Assembly (NCBI GenBank): GCA_036794825.1
Contig: DAIRGA010000034.1
Span: 1 to 49,045, forward strand
Direction of reading: 5' to 3'
Source of the DNA: RZYY01 sp036794825
GTDB lineage: Bacteria > Bacteroidota > Bacteroidia > Bacteroidales > 4484-276
Length of the DNA stretch: 49,045 nucleotides
The notes beneath the pieces are model-generated. The model did not search any database. It was not told the DNA's origin and was given only the letters and a program-made list of their open reading frames with translations. This document shows, piece after piece, positions 24,310 to 33,132 of the stretch. Position 1 is the stretch's first letter. Every line of letters begins with the position of its first letter. Both the position numbers and the translations under genes were made by a program.

Positions 24310-25815
24310 ATGACCAAAAATAAACTCTCTCTTTCCCAACTCGAACAATACCTTTCGCGCGCAGCATGGATACTCAAAGGTCCCGTTGATGCCTCCGATT
24401 TCAAGGTCTATATTTTCCCACTGCTGTTTTTCAAACGGCTTTCGGATGTGTACGATGAAGAATACCGGCAAGCGCTGGAAGAATCTGGTGGCGATGAAGA
24501 ATACGCCTCATTGCCCGAGTTCCACCGTTTTGAAATCCCGCCCGGCTGTCATTGGGATGACGTACGCCGTAATACAGTGAATGTAGGACAGGCTATCGAA
24601 AAGGCGCTGCGCGGAATCGAGCAGGCCAATCAGTCGCTACTGTACGGCATTTTTGGCGATGCACAGTGGAGCAATAAAAACAAACTTTCCGACCGCCTGC
24701 TGAATGACCTGATCGAACATTTTTCGCAATACCCCCTCTCCAATTCGCTTGTTGAACCCGATATTCTCGGGCAGGCCTACGAATACCTGATCAAGCATTT
24801 CGCTGATTTGACCAACAAAAAAGCCGGTGAGTTTTATACGCCACGCCCTGTGGTTCATCTGCTCGGACTTATTCTCGATCCCCGCGAAGGCGAAAGCGTG
24901 TACGATCCTGCTTGCGGCACTGGCGGCATGTTGCTCGAATGTGTGAACCACCTGCGGGAGCGTGGAGAGGACTACAGAACACTCACGCTTTACGGGCAGG
25001 AAAAAAACCTGACCTCCGGTTCCATTGCCCGGATGAACATGTTCCTGCACGGCATCGAAGATTTTCAGATTATTCGTGGAGATACGCTCCGCAATCCGGC
25101 ATTTTTTGCCGCCGACGGGCTGAAAACTTTTGATTGCGTCATTGCCAACCCGCCTTTCTCACTCCAGGACTGGGGCGCCGAAAACTGGGTGAACGACCCT
25201 TATGGACGCAATATCGCCGGTGTTCCTCCAAAAAGCAACGGCGACATGGCCTGGGTGCAACACATGATCAAATCAATGAACAGCAACGGACGGATGGCGG
25301 TTGTTTTGCCGCATGGCGCACTATTTCGCAAGGGCACCGAAGGGAAGATCAGAGAAGCCCTCCTCCGGCAGGATTTGCTCGAAGCCGTGATCGGTCTGGG
25401 ACAAAATATTTTCTATGGCACTCAATTGGCGGCTTGTGTCATGGTGTTCAGACAAAACAAACCGGCTGCTAACAAAGGCAAAGTTCTCTTTATTGACGGC
25501 GCTGATCAAATTCGTGTAGGCCGCGCCCAAAACTTTCTCGACATCGAACATGTAAAGCAACTGTTCGATTGGTACACCGCTTTTGAAGATGTAGCCAATC
25601 ACGCCAAAGTAGCCGCCCTCAACCAAATCGCCGAAAACGATTACAACCTCAACATACCGCTATATGTCGAAAAAGTGATCGAAGACAACCTGGCATCAGT
25701 CGAAGAAGCAATGACCGATTTGAAAATGGCGTGGGAGGAGAGTTTACAGGCAGAGGAGAGATTTAAAGCAATTTTATTAGCTTTTAGCCTTTGGCCTTTA
25801 GCTAACCACCAATAG
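24310..25815 (+). CDS. hsdM: type I restriction-modification N6-adenine methyltransferase subunit, first copy
   Basis: A 501-residue HsdM. The N-terminal helical domain (YLSRAAWILKGPVDASDFKV, YIFPLLFFKRLSDVYDEE) is followed by GEFYTPRPVV, SAM motif I DPACGTGGML at about residue 199 and catalytic motif IV NPPF at about 280. The ATG at 24310 is used; a TTG just before it is less likely. The protein tail FKAILLAFSLWPLANHQ departs from the family pattern because the gene runs into a 14-bp direct-repeat tract, so the original 3' end may have been replaced. A second, clearly different hsdM follows, so this operon encodes two methylase subunits. Confidence 0.93.
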   Translation: MTKNKLSLSQLEQYLSRAAWILKGPVDASDFKVYIFPLLFFKRLSDVYDEEYRQALEESGGDEEYASLPEFHRFEIPPGCHWDDVRRNTVNVGQAIEKALRGIEQANQSLLYGIFGDAQWSNKNKLSDRLLNDLIEHFSQYPLSNSLVEPDILGQAYEYLIKHFADLTNKKAGEFYTPRPVVHLLGLILDPREGESVYDPACGTGGMLLECVNHLRERGEDYRTLTLYGQEKNLTSGSIARMNMFLHGIEDFQIIRGDTLRNPAFFAADGLKTFDCVIANPPFSLQDWGAENWVNDPYGRNIAGVPPKSNGDMAWVQHMIKSMNSNGRMAVVLPHGALFRKGTEGKIREALLRQDLLEAVIGLGQNIFYGTQLAACVMVFRQNKPAANKGKVLFIDGADQIRVGRAQNFLDIEHVKQLFDWYTAFEDVANHAKVAALNQIAENDYNLNIPLYVEKVIEDNLASVEEAMTDLKMAWEESLQAEERFKAILLAFSLWPLANHQ

Positions 25816-25866
25816 CCAACCACCAAAAGCCAACCACCAAAAGCCAAAAGCCAACCACCAACAGCA
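25792..25866. repeat. 14-bp direct repeats AGCCAACCACCAAA
   Basis: About five units, one partial. The array forms the last codons of the first hsdM gene. A looser version (GCCAACA/GCCAATC units) ends the next gene at 26240-26281, just before the second hsdM. Slippage here would change both protein tails. Confidence 0.75.
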
Positions 25867-25895
25867 ACATTCACTAACAAAAAAAATTAAGCATC

Positions 25896-26285
25896 ATGAG
25901 AGACTTTAGAAAACTTGAAATTTGGAAAAAAGGAATTGAACTGGTTAAAGAAATCTATTTAATGACCAGAGACTTACCCGACACAGAAAAATTTGGCCTG
26001 ATCAGTCAAATGCAAAGAGCTGCTGTATCAATACCCTCAAACATCGCTGAAGGGAGCAGCCGGAACAGTGAGATAGAATACAAAAGATTTCTGGAAATTG
26101 CTATCGGTAGTTCCTTTGAATTAGAAACCCAGATCATCATTTCAACAGAACTCGGTTTCAAAAAACCAGAACAAACAAACAACACAATTCAGGAATTAAA
26201 CGCCCTCCAAAAACAAATAAATAGTTTAATAACCCTTATCGCCAAAAGCCAACAGCCAATCGCTAACAGCCAACAGCCAACATGA
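25896..26285 (+). CDS. four-helix-bundle protein of the 23S rRNA intervening-sequence type
   Basis: A 129-residue protein: FRKLEIWKKGIELVKEIYLM, then FGLISQMQRAAVSIPSNIAE with GSSRNSEIEYKRFLEIAIGS, the standard sequence of the S23/IVS four-helix-bundle family. Such genes occur inside 23S rRNA in some bacteria and at many unrelated chromosomal sites in Bacteroidota; the function is unknown. Here it lies between two hsdM genes in the same direction, and its stop overlaps the second hsdM start by 4 bp. Its tail (AKSQQPIANSQQPT) is encoded by short repeats, not by family sequence. Confidence 0.9.
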   Translation: MRDFRKLEIWKKGIELVKEIYLMTRDLPDTEKFGLISQMQRAAVSIPSNIAEGSSRNSEIEYKRFLEIAIGSSFELETQIIISTELGFKKPEQTNNTIQELNALQKQINSLITLIAKSQQPIANSQQPT

Positions 26286-27739
26286 CCCAATCCCAACTCG
26301 AAAAATACCTCTGGGGCGCTGCCAAAGTACTGCGCGGAACCATTGACGCCGGAGACTACAAGCAATACATCTTTCCGCTGCTCTTTTTCAAACGGATTTG
26401 CGATGTGTACGACGAAGAGTTTGAAACCGCCCTGGCCGAGAGCAACGGCGACCTCGAATATGCCGCCTTTGCCGAGCATCACCACTTCCAGGTACCTCCC
26501 GACGCCCACTGGGAACGCGTGCGCGAAACCACGGTGAATATGGGCATGGCCATTCAAAACGCCATGCGCGAAATTGAAAAGGCCAACCCCGACACCCTCT
26601 ACGGAATTTTTGGCGATGCAAGCTGGACCAACAAAGACCGCCTCTCCGACGCCACCCTCATCAACCTGATCGAACATTTCTCGCAAATCAAACTCAGCCT
26701 CAGCGCAGTGGCCGACGACAAGCTGGGCAACGCTTACGAGTACCTGATCAAAGAATTTGCCGACGACAGCGGCCACACCGCCGCCGAATTTTACACCAAC
26801 CGGACCGTGGTAAAACTCATGACCCTGATCATGAACCCGCAGCCCGGCGAAAGTGTATATGACCCCACCTGCGGATCGGGCGGGCTGTTGCTCAACTGCG
26901 CCCTGCACCTCAAAGAGGAAGGCAAAGAGTACCGCACCCTCAAGCTCTACGGCCAGGAGATCAACCTGATCACCTCCGCCATTGCACGGATGAACATGTT
27001 CATGCACGGCATCGAAGAGTTTCAGATTGTGCGCGGCGACACCCTGGCCAACCCTGCCTTTCTGGAAAATGACGAGCTGAAAAAATTCAACATCATCCTG
27101 GCCAACCCGCCCTACTCCATCAAAGCGTGGGACCGCAAAAGCTTCGATAACGACCCCTACGGCCGCAACATCTGGGGAACGCCCCCGCAAGGCTGCGCCG
27201 ACTATGCCTTCCAGCAACATATCCAAAAAAGCCTGGACGAGAAAAACGGGCGTTTCGCTATCCTTTGGCCTCATGGAATATTATTCAGAGATATGGAGGC
27301 AGAGATGCGAAAAAAAATGCTTGCCGGGGATATTATTGAAGCCGTGATTGGTCTCGGCGCAAATCTGTTCTATAATTCGCCAATGGAGGCTATGATTTTG
27401 GTTGGAAATAGCAAAAAACCTGAAGACAGAAAAGGGAAAATATTATTTGTAAATGGCAAAGATGAAGTGATTGAAAACAAAGGGTCCGCATTTCTCACAC
27501 CAGGCCATATTGATAAGCTTTACAATGCTTTCAAAGGTTTTTCGAACATCCCTCACTTTGCCTCAGTAGTCACTGTGGATGAAATTATGGCAAATAATGG
27601 AAATATGAATATCAATTTTTATGTAAAGCGGGACAACAACAACAATGATGTCTCTTTTGAAAAAGCATATAAAAATTGGGAATTAGCCGGAAAGGAACTT
27701 CGGCAATCAATGTCAAAACTATTTGATGTTTTAAAATGA
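26282..27739 (+). CDS. hsdM: type I restriction-modification N6-adenine methyltransferase subunit, second copy
   Basis: A 485-residue HsdM with YIFPLLFFKRICDVYDEE, AEFYTNRTVV, SAM motif I DPTCGSGGLL at about residue 194 and motif IV NPPY at about 275. It is related to the first HsdM at roughly half of positions by eye, so the two are old paralogues or come from different sources. Base composition changes sharply inside the gene: up to about 27270 it is GC-rich with C-ending codons, after that AT-rich. The 3' end overlaps hsdS (ATGA). It is probably the direct partner of that HsdS. Confidence 0.94.
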   Translation: MTQSQLEKYLWGAAKVLRGTIDAGDYKQYIFPLLFFKRICDVYDEEFETALAESNGDLEYAAFAEHHHFQVPPDAHWERVRETTVNMGMAIQNAMREIEKANPDTLYGIFGDASWTNKDRLSDATLINLIEHFSQIKLSLSAVADDKLGNAYEYLIKEFADDSGHTAAEFYTNRTVVKLMTLIMNPQPGESVYDPTCGSGGLLLNCALHLKEEGKEYRTLKLYGQEINLITSAIARMNMFMHGIEEFQIVRGDTLANPAFLENDELKKFNIILANPPYSIKAWDRKSFDNDPYGRNIWGTPPQGCADYAFQQHIQKSLDEKNGRFAILWPHGILFRDMEAEMRKKMLAGDIIEAVIGLGANLFYNSPMEAMILVGNSKKPEDRKGKILFVNGKDEVIENKGSAFLTPGHIDKLYNAFKGFSNIPHFASVVTVDEIMANNGNMNINFYVKRDNNNNDVSFEKAYKNWELAGKELRQSMSKLFDVLK

Positions 27740-28857
27740 TGGAAAAACAACTGGAAGAATCTGCCCTAAAATTGGGACTTGACAAGGTTTCCTGGAAAAA
27801 AGTCAGCTTTGGAGATGTTGCCATTCAGCAAAAGAAAACTGTTGATCGTGAAAATACTTCACTCACAAAGTATGTGAAGGGAGAGCACATGGGATCAGAA
27901 GATCTTCATTTACGGTCGTGGGGTGTATTGGCTGATGAGTATCTTGGGCCTGCTTTTATGCGATTTTTTGAGGAGGGAGATATTCTTTACGGTTCGAGAA
28001 GAACATATTTGCGAAAAGTAGCAATTGCGCCTTTTGATGGTATTACATCCAACACCACTTTTGTTATCAAAGCTAATGAGGAAGTAATTGACAAACGTCT
28101 TTTGCCATTTGTAATGCTTTCCGAAGGTTTTGCCGAGCATTCAATCAAAAACTCAAAAGGATCAGTTAATCCATACATCAATTGGAAGGATATTTCCAAC
28201 TACCAATTTCTCCTCCCCCCCAAAGCCCAACAAGCCCGCCTGGCCGAATTGCTCTGGGCGCTGGATGAGGTGATTGAAAAGGAGAGGGAGGTGCTGGAGA
28301 GGGTGGAGATAATTTTAGAAAGTTTATTTAAGCAATTTAGAACCAGCAAAATTGAATGGGTACATTGCAAAATAGGGGATTTAATGAATTTCAATTACGG
28401 TAGCGCATTGAAGGAATCAAACAGAATTGAAGGAGATTATCCCGTTGTAACTTCAGCTGGAATACAAGGTACTCATTTTGAATACATGACCAATGGGCCA
28501 GGTATTGTTGTCGGGCGAAAAGGTAATGCTGGACAGATAACCTGGGTTGAAAAAAACTTTTGGACTACGGACACTGCCTATTTTGTAACAGTTAAAAAAG
28601 AGTATTCCAACATACCTTTTAAGTTTTTCTTTTACCTTCTAAGAGCAGCAAATTTGCAGAGTCAATCAATAGCCACGGCTGTGCCAGGGCTTAACAGAGA
28701 TGATGCGATGCTTACAAAGGTCTATTTACCAAGTGAAAAGGAGATAAAAAACTACATTGAAAAATTCGATGCTGTTGAAATGGAAATAGAAAATATAAAA
28801 TCCAAAATCACCTCCTCCCGAGCTTTGCAGAAGAGTTTGATCAATCAGATATTTTAG
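27736..28857 (+). CDS. hsdS: type I restriction-modification specificity subunit
   Basis: A 373-residue HsdS with two target-recognition domains. TRD1 is about residues 10-150 (ending SVNPYINWKDISNYQFLLPP), followed by the conserved central helix QARLAELLWALDEVIEKERE. TRD2 is about 210-335 (IGDLMNFNYGSALKE; VVGRKGNAGQITWVEKNFWT; VPGLNRDDAMLTKVYLP), followed by the last helix. Each TRD reads half of a split DNA target. The GC-rich central spacer (28200-28320) contrasts with AT-rich TRDs, as expected if TRDs are exchanged by recombination. No invertase or silent hsdS copy is in the window. Confidence 0.93.
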   Translation: MMEKQLEESALKLGLDKVSWKKVSFGDVAIQQKKTVDRENTSLTKYVKGEHMGSEDLHLRSWGVLADEYLGPAFMRFFEEGDILYGSRRTYLRKVAIAPFDGITSNTTFVIKANEEVIDKRLLPFVMLSEGFAEHSIKNSKGSVNPYINWKDISNYQFLLPPKAQQARLAELLWALDEVIEKEREVLERVEIILESLFKQFRTSKIEWVHCKIGDLMNFNYGSALKESNRIEGDYPVVTSAGIQGTHFEYMTNGPGIVVGRKGNAGQITWVEKNFWTTDTAYFVTVKKEYSNIPFKFFFYLLRAANLQSQSIATAVPGLNRDDAMLTKVYLPSEKEIKNYIEKFDAVEMEIENIKSKITSSRALQKSLINQIF

Positions 28858-28904
28858 CTGCGAAAACAGGGAGCACAACTGTGATATTCCATATTCCGAT
28901 TTGG

Positions 28905-28950
28905 AATTCGCGATTCGCGAATCGCGAATTAAGAATTTTATCTATTTTTG
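28905..28950 (+). promoter_or_regulatory. 26-bp perfect palindrome plus -7 element, candidate operator-promoter
   Basis: 28905-28930 is a perfect 26-bp palindrome made of alternating TTCGCGA/TCGCGAA half-sites. Twelve bp downstream TATTTTTG (28943-28950) matches TAnnTTTG. The palindrome would cover the -33 region. The next gene, starting at 28975, encodes a winged-helix protein, so self-repression through this palindrome is likely. Confidence 0.65.
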
Positions 28951-28974
28951 CTTTCATTTAAAACTAATTTGACA

Positions 28975-29487
28975 ATGAAAAAGCACAGTGGCATGCGCCC
29001 GCACGATATGGTGATTTTGCTCAAAATAGCTGCAAAGGGAGATGCTCCCTGGCTGATGAAAGATTTGTCGAACGAACTTGGTATCAGCACCAGCGAAGTA
29101 AGCGAGAGCATCCACCGTTCCGTCCTGGCCCGACTTATTGCCCAGGACAAAAAAACATTGATGAAAATGTTTTTGCTGGATTTCCTCGAATATGGGCTTC
29201 CATTCGTTTACCCTCAACAGCCCGGCGCCCTGGTCAGAGGCATTGTTACAGCCCATGCAGCAAAGCCTTTGAGCGATGAAATAGTCAGCAACGAAGCTTA
29301 TGTTTGGCCTTACGCCGAAGGCAATGTGCGCGGCCAGGCCATCGAACCATTGCACCCCAAAGTTCCTGAAGCCTGCCTGAAAGATCCTTTGTTTTATGAA
29401 CTGATGGCGCTTTGCGATGCGCTGCGGGTTGGCAGAGCAAGAGAAAAAAAACTGGCCATCGAAGCTTTAAAATCCAGGATATGCTGA
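28975..29487 (+). CDS. winged-helix DNA-binding protein, candidate antitoxin
   Basis: A 170-residue protein from the ATG at 28975; a TTG at 28948 lies inside the -7 element and is rejected. The N-terminal part is a winged helix (MVILLKIAAKGDAPWLMKDL, SNELGISTSEVSESIHRS), the rest is not recognised (FLLDFLEYGLPFVYPQQPGA). It overlaps a nucleotidyltransferase gene by 7 bp (ATGCTGA). A DNA-binding protein before a nucleotidyltransferase is the plan of AbiE-type toxin-antitoxin pairs, so an antitoxin/repressor role is inferred. The pair sits between hsdS and hsdR. Confidence 0.72.
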   Translation: MKKHSGMRPHDMVILLKIAAKGDAPWLMKDLSNELGISTSEVSESIHRSVLARLIAQDKKTLMKMFLLDFLEYGLPFVYPQQPGALVRGIVTAHAAKPLSDEIVSNEAYVWPYAEGNVRGQAIEPLHPKVPEACLKDPLFYELMALCDALRVGRAREKKLAIEALKSRIC

Positions 29488-30176
29488 AAAACACATTAAT
29501 CAACCGCGGGGTTACTAGAAAAATTGCCGTTGCTTTGGGCGAACTGAACGAACAGGTGGTTTACGTTGGCGGCGCGGTAGTGAGTTTATACATTGATGAT
29601 CCTTCGGCAGATGATGTGCGGCCTACCAAAGACATTGATGTCAGCATGCAGATTGAAACGCTTGGCGAATTAGAAAAAATTCGAATGGATTTAAGAAAAA
29701 AGGGATTTTATCAGTCGCCCGAAGATACTGTAGTTTGTCGCTTTCGATACGAAGATATTAAGGTGGATGTAATGGCTACGAAGCCTATTGGCTGGGCGCC
29801 CGGAAACGAATGGTTCGAACAAGGATTTGCTCACATTTTTACCAAAGAAATAGATAATATCACCATAAAACTGTTGCCTTTGCCGTACTATCTAGCTACT
29901 AAATTTTCAGCTTTTTACGATAGGGGAATAAAAGAACCCCGGATAAGCCATGACTTTGAAGATATTGTCTATATCCTGAATTATACATCTGATTTAAAGG
30001 AACAAATCCTGAAAGCCGAAAATCCGGTAAAGGAATATTTGAAAAATGCTTTTTTACAAATTTTGTCCGGCAGGGTTTTGCAGGAGGCAATCATTGCTAA
30101 CCTGTACTATGAGCAGCAGACAGCAAGGTTTAATAAAATCATGATTACCATAAAATCAATTTGCGATGCCATTTAA
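29481..30176 (+). CDS. nucleotidyltransferase, candidate toxin
   Basis: A 231-residue protein from the ATG at 29481, which overlaps the end of the winged-helix gene; an upstream frame start would lie deep inside that gene. The nucleotidyltransferase core reads YVGGAVVSLYIDDPSADDV, then TKDIDVSM (Gly30-Gly31 loop, Asp51 and Asp53 metal ligands), then DIKVDVMATK as a third acidic strand and a helical C-terminus. This is the layout of AbiEii-like enzymes, which modify RNA or protein with nucleotides. The active residues look complete, unlike the copy at 12449-13570. Its end overlaps hsdR by 11 bp, so it is translationally tied to the restriction subunit. Confidence 0.78.
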   Translation: MLKNTLINRGVTRKIAVALGELNEQVVYVGGAVVSLYIDDPSADDVRPTKDIDVSMQIETLGELEKIRMDLRKKGFYQSPEDTVVCRFRYEDIKVDVMATKPIGWAPGNEWFEQGFAHIFTKEIDNITIKLLPLPYYLATKFSAFYDRGIKEPRISHDFEDIVYILNYTSDLKEQILKAENPVKEYLKNAFLQILSGRVLQEAIIANLYYEQQTARFNKIMITIKSICDAI

Positions 30177-33132
30177 CGAACTCAACAGTGTAGAGCATTA
30201 CATTATCCGCCAACTGAGCGGGTTGAACCTGAACGACAGTGATGCGCGGGAGCAGCGACCGCCTTATGGCGCGCAATGGCAATACCGTTCTGCCGCCGAT
30301 CTGAACCGTTCGGTGAATGAGGCGCTGCTGGAACAGGAGTTGAAAGATGCGCTGATCCGGCTCAACCCCGAAATTGCCGCTAAACCTGAACTGGCAGATG
30401 AGGTAATCTATAAACTGCGCGCCATCCTGATTTCGGTCAATCAGATCGGCTTGGTGAGAGCCAACGAGGAGTTTTTTAAATGGATGACCGGCGACAAAAC
30501 CATGCCCTTTGGCGAGAACAACCGCCACGTTCCCGTTCGCCTGTTCGATTTTGAAGACCTTTCGCAAAACAGTTGCATCATCACCAACCAGTTTCGTATC
30601 CATCAGCGTGAGACCAAAGTCCCCGACATTGTGCTGTTCATCAACGGCATTCCGGTGGTTGTAGGAGAGGCCAAAACTCCCGTCCGCCCGAGTGTTAGCT
30701 GGTTAGACGGCGCTTTTGAAATTCACCAGGTTTACGAAAATTCTATTCCCCAGCTTTTTGTGCCCAATATTTTATCTTTTGCTACCGAGGGTAAGATGCT
30801 GCGTTACGGCAGCATTCGCTGCCCATTGGATTTTTGGGCGCCCTGGCGGTTGGAAGAGGACGATGACACGCTGGCGCGCATGATCGGGCTTGGCGAAATC
30901 GGCAAAGAGATGGGCGACCTTTTGCACCCTGCCCGCCTGCTCGATATTATGCTCAACTTCTCGCTGTTCAGCACCAACAAAAAGAAACAACGCTCCAAAA
31001 TCATCCCGCGCTACCAGCAATACGAAGGCGCTAACAAAATTGTTGAGCGGGTAATCGAAGGCAGAATAAAGAAAGGGTTGATCTGGCATTTTCAGGGTTC
31101 GGGCAAATCGCTGCTGATGGTGTTTGCCGCGCAAAAACTTCGCCGCGCGCCAGAACTAAAAAGCCCCACGGTAATCGTATTGGTTGACCGCACCGACCTC
31201 GACACACAAATCTCCGGCACGTTCAACGCTGCCGATGTGCCCAATGTGGAGACCACCGAAAGCATCCGTGAACTGCAAAAAATGCTGGAACAGGACACGC
31301 GCAAGATCATTATTTCGATGATCCACAAGTTTCGGGATGTCAAACCCAACATGAACACACGCGACAACATCATCGTGTTGGTTGACGAAGCCCACCGCAC
31401 CCAGGAAGGCGACCTGGGCCGCCAGATGCGCGCAGCTTTGCCCAACGCCTTCCTGTTTGGATTAACCGGAACGCCGGTGAACAAAGCCGATAAAAATACC
31501 TTCTGGGCTTTCGGTTCGCCCGATGATGATGGCGGCTACCTGTCGCGCTACACTTTTCAGGATTCGCTGCGCGACGGCGCTACCAAACCGCTGCACTTCG
31601 AGCCGCGATTGGTGGATGTGCATGTGGACAAAGAGACCATTGACAAGCTGTTTGCCGAGTTTAAAGAGGCTACCGCCCTCACCGATGAGGAGGCCGACGC
31701 GCTGAACAAAAAATCGGCCCGGATGTCCGCTTTTCTCAAATCGCCCGAAAGAGTAGCCAAAATCGTTGCCGATATCACCGTCCATTTTAGGGAAAAAGTG
31801 GAACCTCACGGGTTCAAGGCAATGATTGTAACCCCCGACAGGTTTGCATGTATCCAGTACAAGGAGGAGCTTGATAAATATTTCCCGACAGAGGCAAGCC
31901 GCGTGGTCATTTCCACCTCGGCCAACGATGAGTGGGAGTTCAAACAAAATTGGGGAGTTGACAAATCGGAGCAGGAGCGCATCACCGACGAGTTTAACGA
32001 CCCGCTCTCCGAACTGCAGTTTATCATCGTAACGGCAAAGCTGCTCACCGGATTCGATGCGCCCATTTTGCAAACGATGTACCTGGACAAATCACTCAAA
32101 GACCACACACTGTTGCAGGCCATCTGTCGTACCAACCGGTTGTTTCCGCAAAAACACTTTGGGAGGATCGTAGATTATTTCGGCGTATTCGACGATACCG
32201 CAAAGGCGCTTGAGTTTGATGAAACCACAATAAAACAGATCATTACCAACCTTTCGGAACTGCGCGAAAAACTGCCTTTGGCAATGGCCGACGCGCTTAG
32301 ACATTTCTCCGGCGTTGATCGCACGTTAGCGGGCTTCGAAGGACTTGAAGCAGCGCAGAATGCCATCAATACCGACGAAAAGAAAGATGCCTTTGCACAG
32401 GATTATAAATACCTGGCCAAAATCTGGGAATCGCTATCTCCCGATAATATCCTGAACCTTTATCAGACTGATTACAAATGGCTGTCGCAGGTGTATGAAT
32501 CGGTTAAACCTCCATCGGATAATATCGGCAAACTACTTTGGATGACGCTCGGAGCACAAACCACCAGGCTTATTCACGAAAATATTCATGTTGGCGATAT
32601 TCATCACCTCGAAGAATACATCCTGGATGCCGATGTGATCGAAGATATTTTCAAAAATCCTGACCCGAAGAATGCAAAAAAACTTGAAAAGCTCCTTATC
32701 CATCGGTTTAAAAAACATGCCGATAATCCCAAGTTCAAAAAGCTGAGCGAACTGCTTGAAGAGTTGCGCGACCGAGCCGAAAAGGGGCTGATCACCTCCA
32801 TCGAGTTTGTGAAGGAGCTTTGCAAAATTGCCAAAGAGACCGTTCAGGCGGAAAAGGAGCTTGAAAAAGCGCTGCTCGCAAAGACCCCCAAAGCAGCCCT
32901 CACCGAACTGTTTTTGGAGATAAAAACCGACCAGACGCCCGCAGTGGTCGAGCGCATTGTAAATGATATTGACGCCATCGTGCGGGTGGTGAGTTTCCCC
33001 GGCTGGCAAAAAACCGTCTCCGGAGAGCGCGAAGTGCAAAAGTCGCTGCGAAAATCGCTGCTTAAATACCAGCTTCACAAAGACCAGGCGCTTTTCGACA
33101 GGGCTTATGCTTACATCAGGGAGTATTATTAA
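30166..33132 (+). CDS. hsdR: type I restriction endonuclease subunit R
   Basis: A 988-residue HsdR. The N-terminal nuclease domain has the PD-(D/E)xK residues in VPDIVLFINGIPVVVGEAK at about 150-170. The superfamily 2 motor has FQGSGKS at about 310 (Walker A), DEAH at about 406 (motif II), FGLTGTP (motif III) and later DAPILQTMYLDK with QAICRTNRLFP (motifs V and VI). The C-terminal helical region binds the methylase core. It translocates DNA with ATP and cuts at a distance from unmethylated sites. The start at 30166 overlaps the nucleotidyltransferase gene by 11 bp. Length and motifs suggest an active enzyme. Confidence 0.95.
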   Translation: MPFNELNSVEHYIIRQLSGLNLNDSDAREQRPPYGAQWQYRSAADLNRSVNEALLEQELKDALIRLNPEIAAKPELADEVIYKLRAILISVNQIGLVRANEEFFKWMTGDKTMPFGENNRHVPVRLFDFEDLSQNSCIITNQFRIHQRETKVPDIVLFINGIPVVVGEAKTPVRPSVSWLDGAFEIHQVYENSIPQLFVPNILSFATEGKMLRYGSIRCPLDFWAPWRLEEDDDTLARMIGLGEIGKEMGDLLHPARLLDIMLNFSLFSTNKKKQRSKIIPRYQQYEGANKIVERVIEGRIKKGLIWHFQGSGKSLLMVFAAQKLRRAPELKSPTVIVLVDRTDLDTQISGTFNAADVPNVETTESIRELQKMLEQDTRKIIISMIHKFRDVKPNMNTRDNIIVLVDEAHRTQEGDLGRQMRAALPNAFLFGLTGTPVNKADKNTFWAFGSPDDDGGYLSRYTFQDSLRDGATKPLHFEPRLVDVHVDKETIDKLFAEFKEATALTDEEADALNKKSARMSAFLKSPERVAKIVADITVHFREKVEPHGFKAMIVTPDRFACIQYKEELDKYFPTEASRVVISTSANDEWEFKQNWGVDKSEQERITDEFNDPLSELQFIIVTAKLLTGFDAPILQTMYLDKSLKDHTLLQAICRTNRLFPQKHFGRIVDYFGVFDDTAKALEFDETTIKQIITNLSELREKLPLAMADALRHFSGVDRTLAGFEGLEAAQNAINTDEKKDAFAQDYKYLAKIWESLSPDNILNLYQTDYKWLSQVYESVKPPSDNIGKLLWMTLGAQTTRLIHENIHVGDIHHLEEYILDADVIEDIFKNPDPKNAKKLEKLLIHRFKKHADNPKFKKLSELLEELRDRAEKGLITSIEFVKELCKIAKETVQAEKELEKALLAKTPKAALTELFLEIKTDQTPAVVERIVNDIDAIVRVVSFPGWQKTVSGEREVQKSLRKSLLKYQLHKDQALFDRAYAYIREYY

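Noticed and set aside
27736..28857. Phase-variable shufflon of hsdS
   Set aside because: No second hsdS, no inverted TRD copies and no recombinase gene are present in the window.
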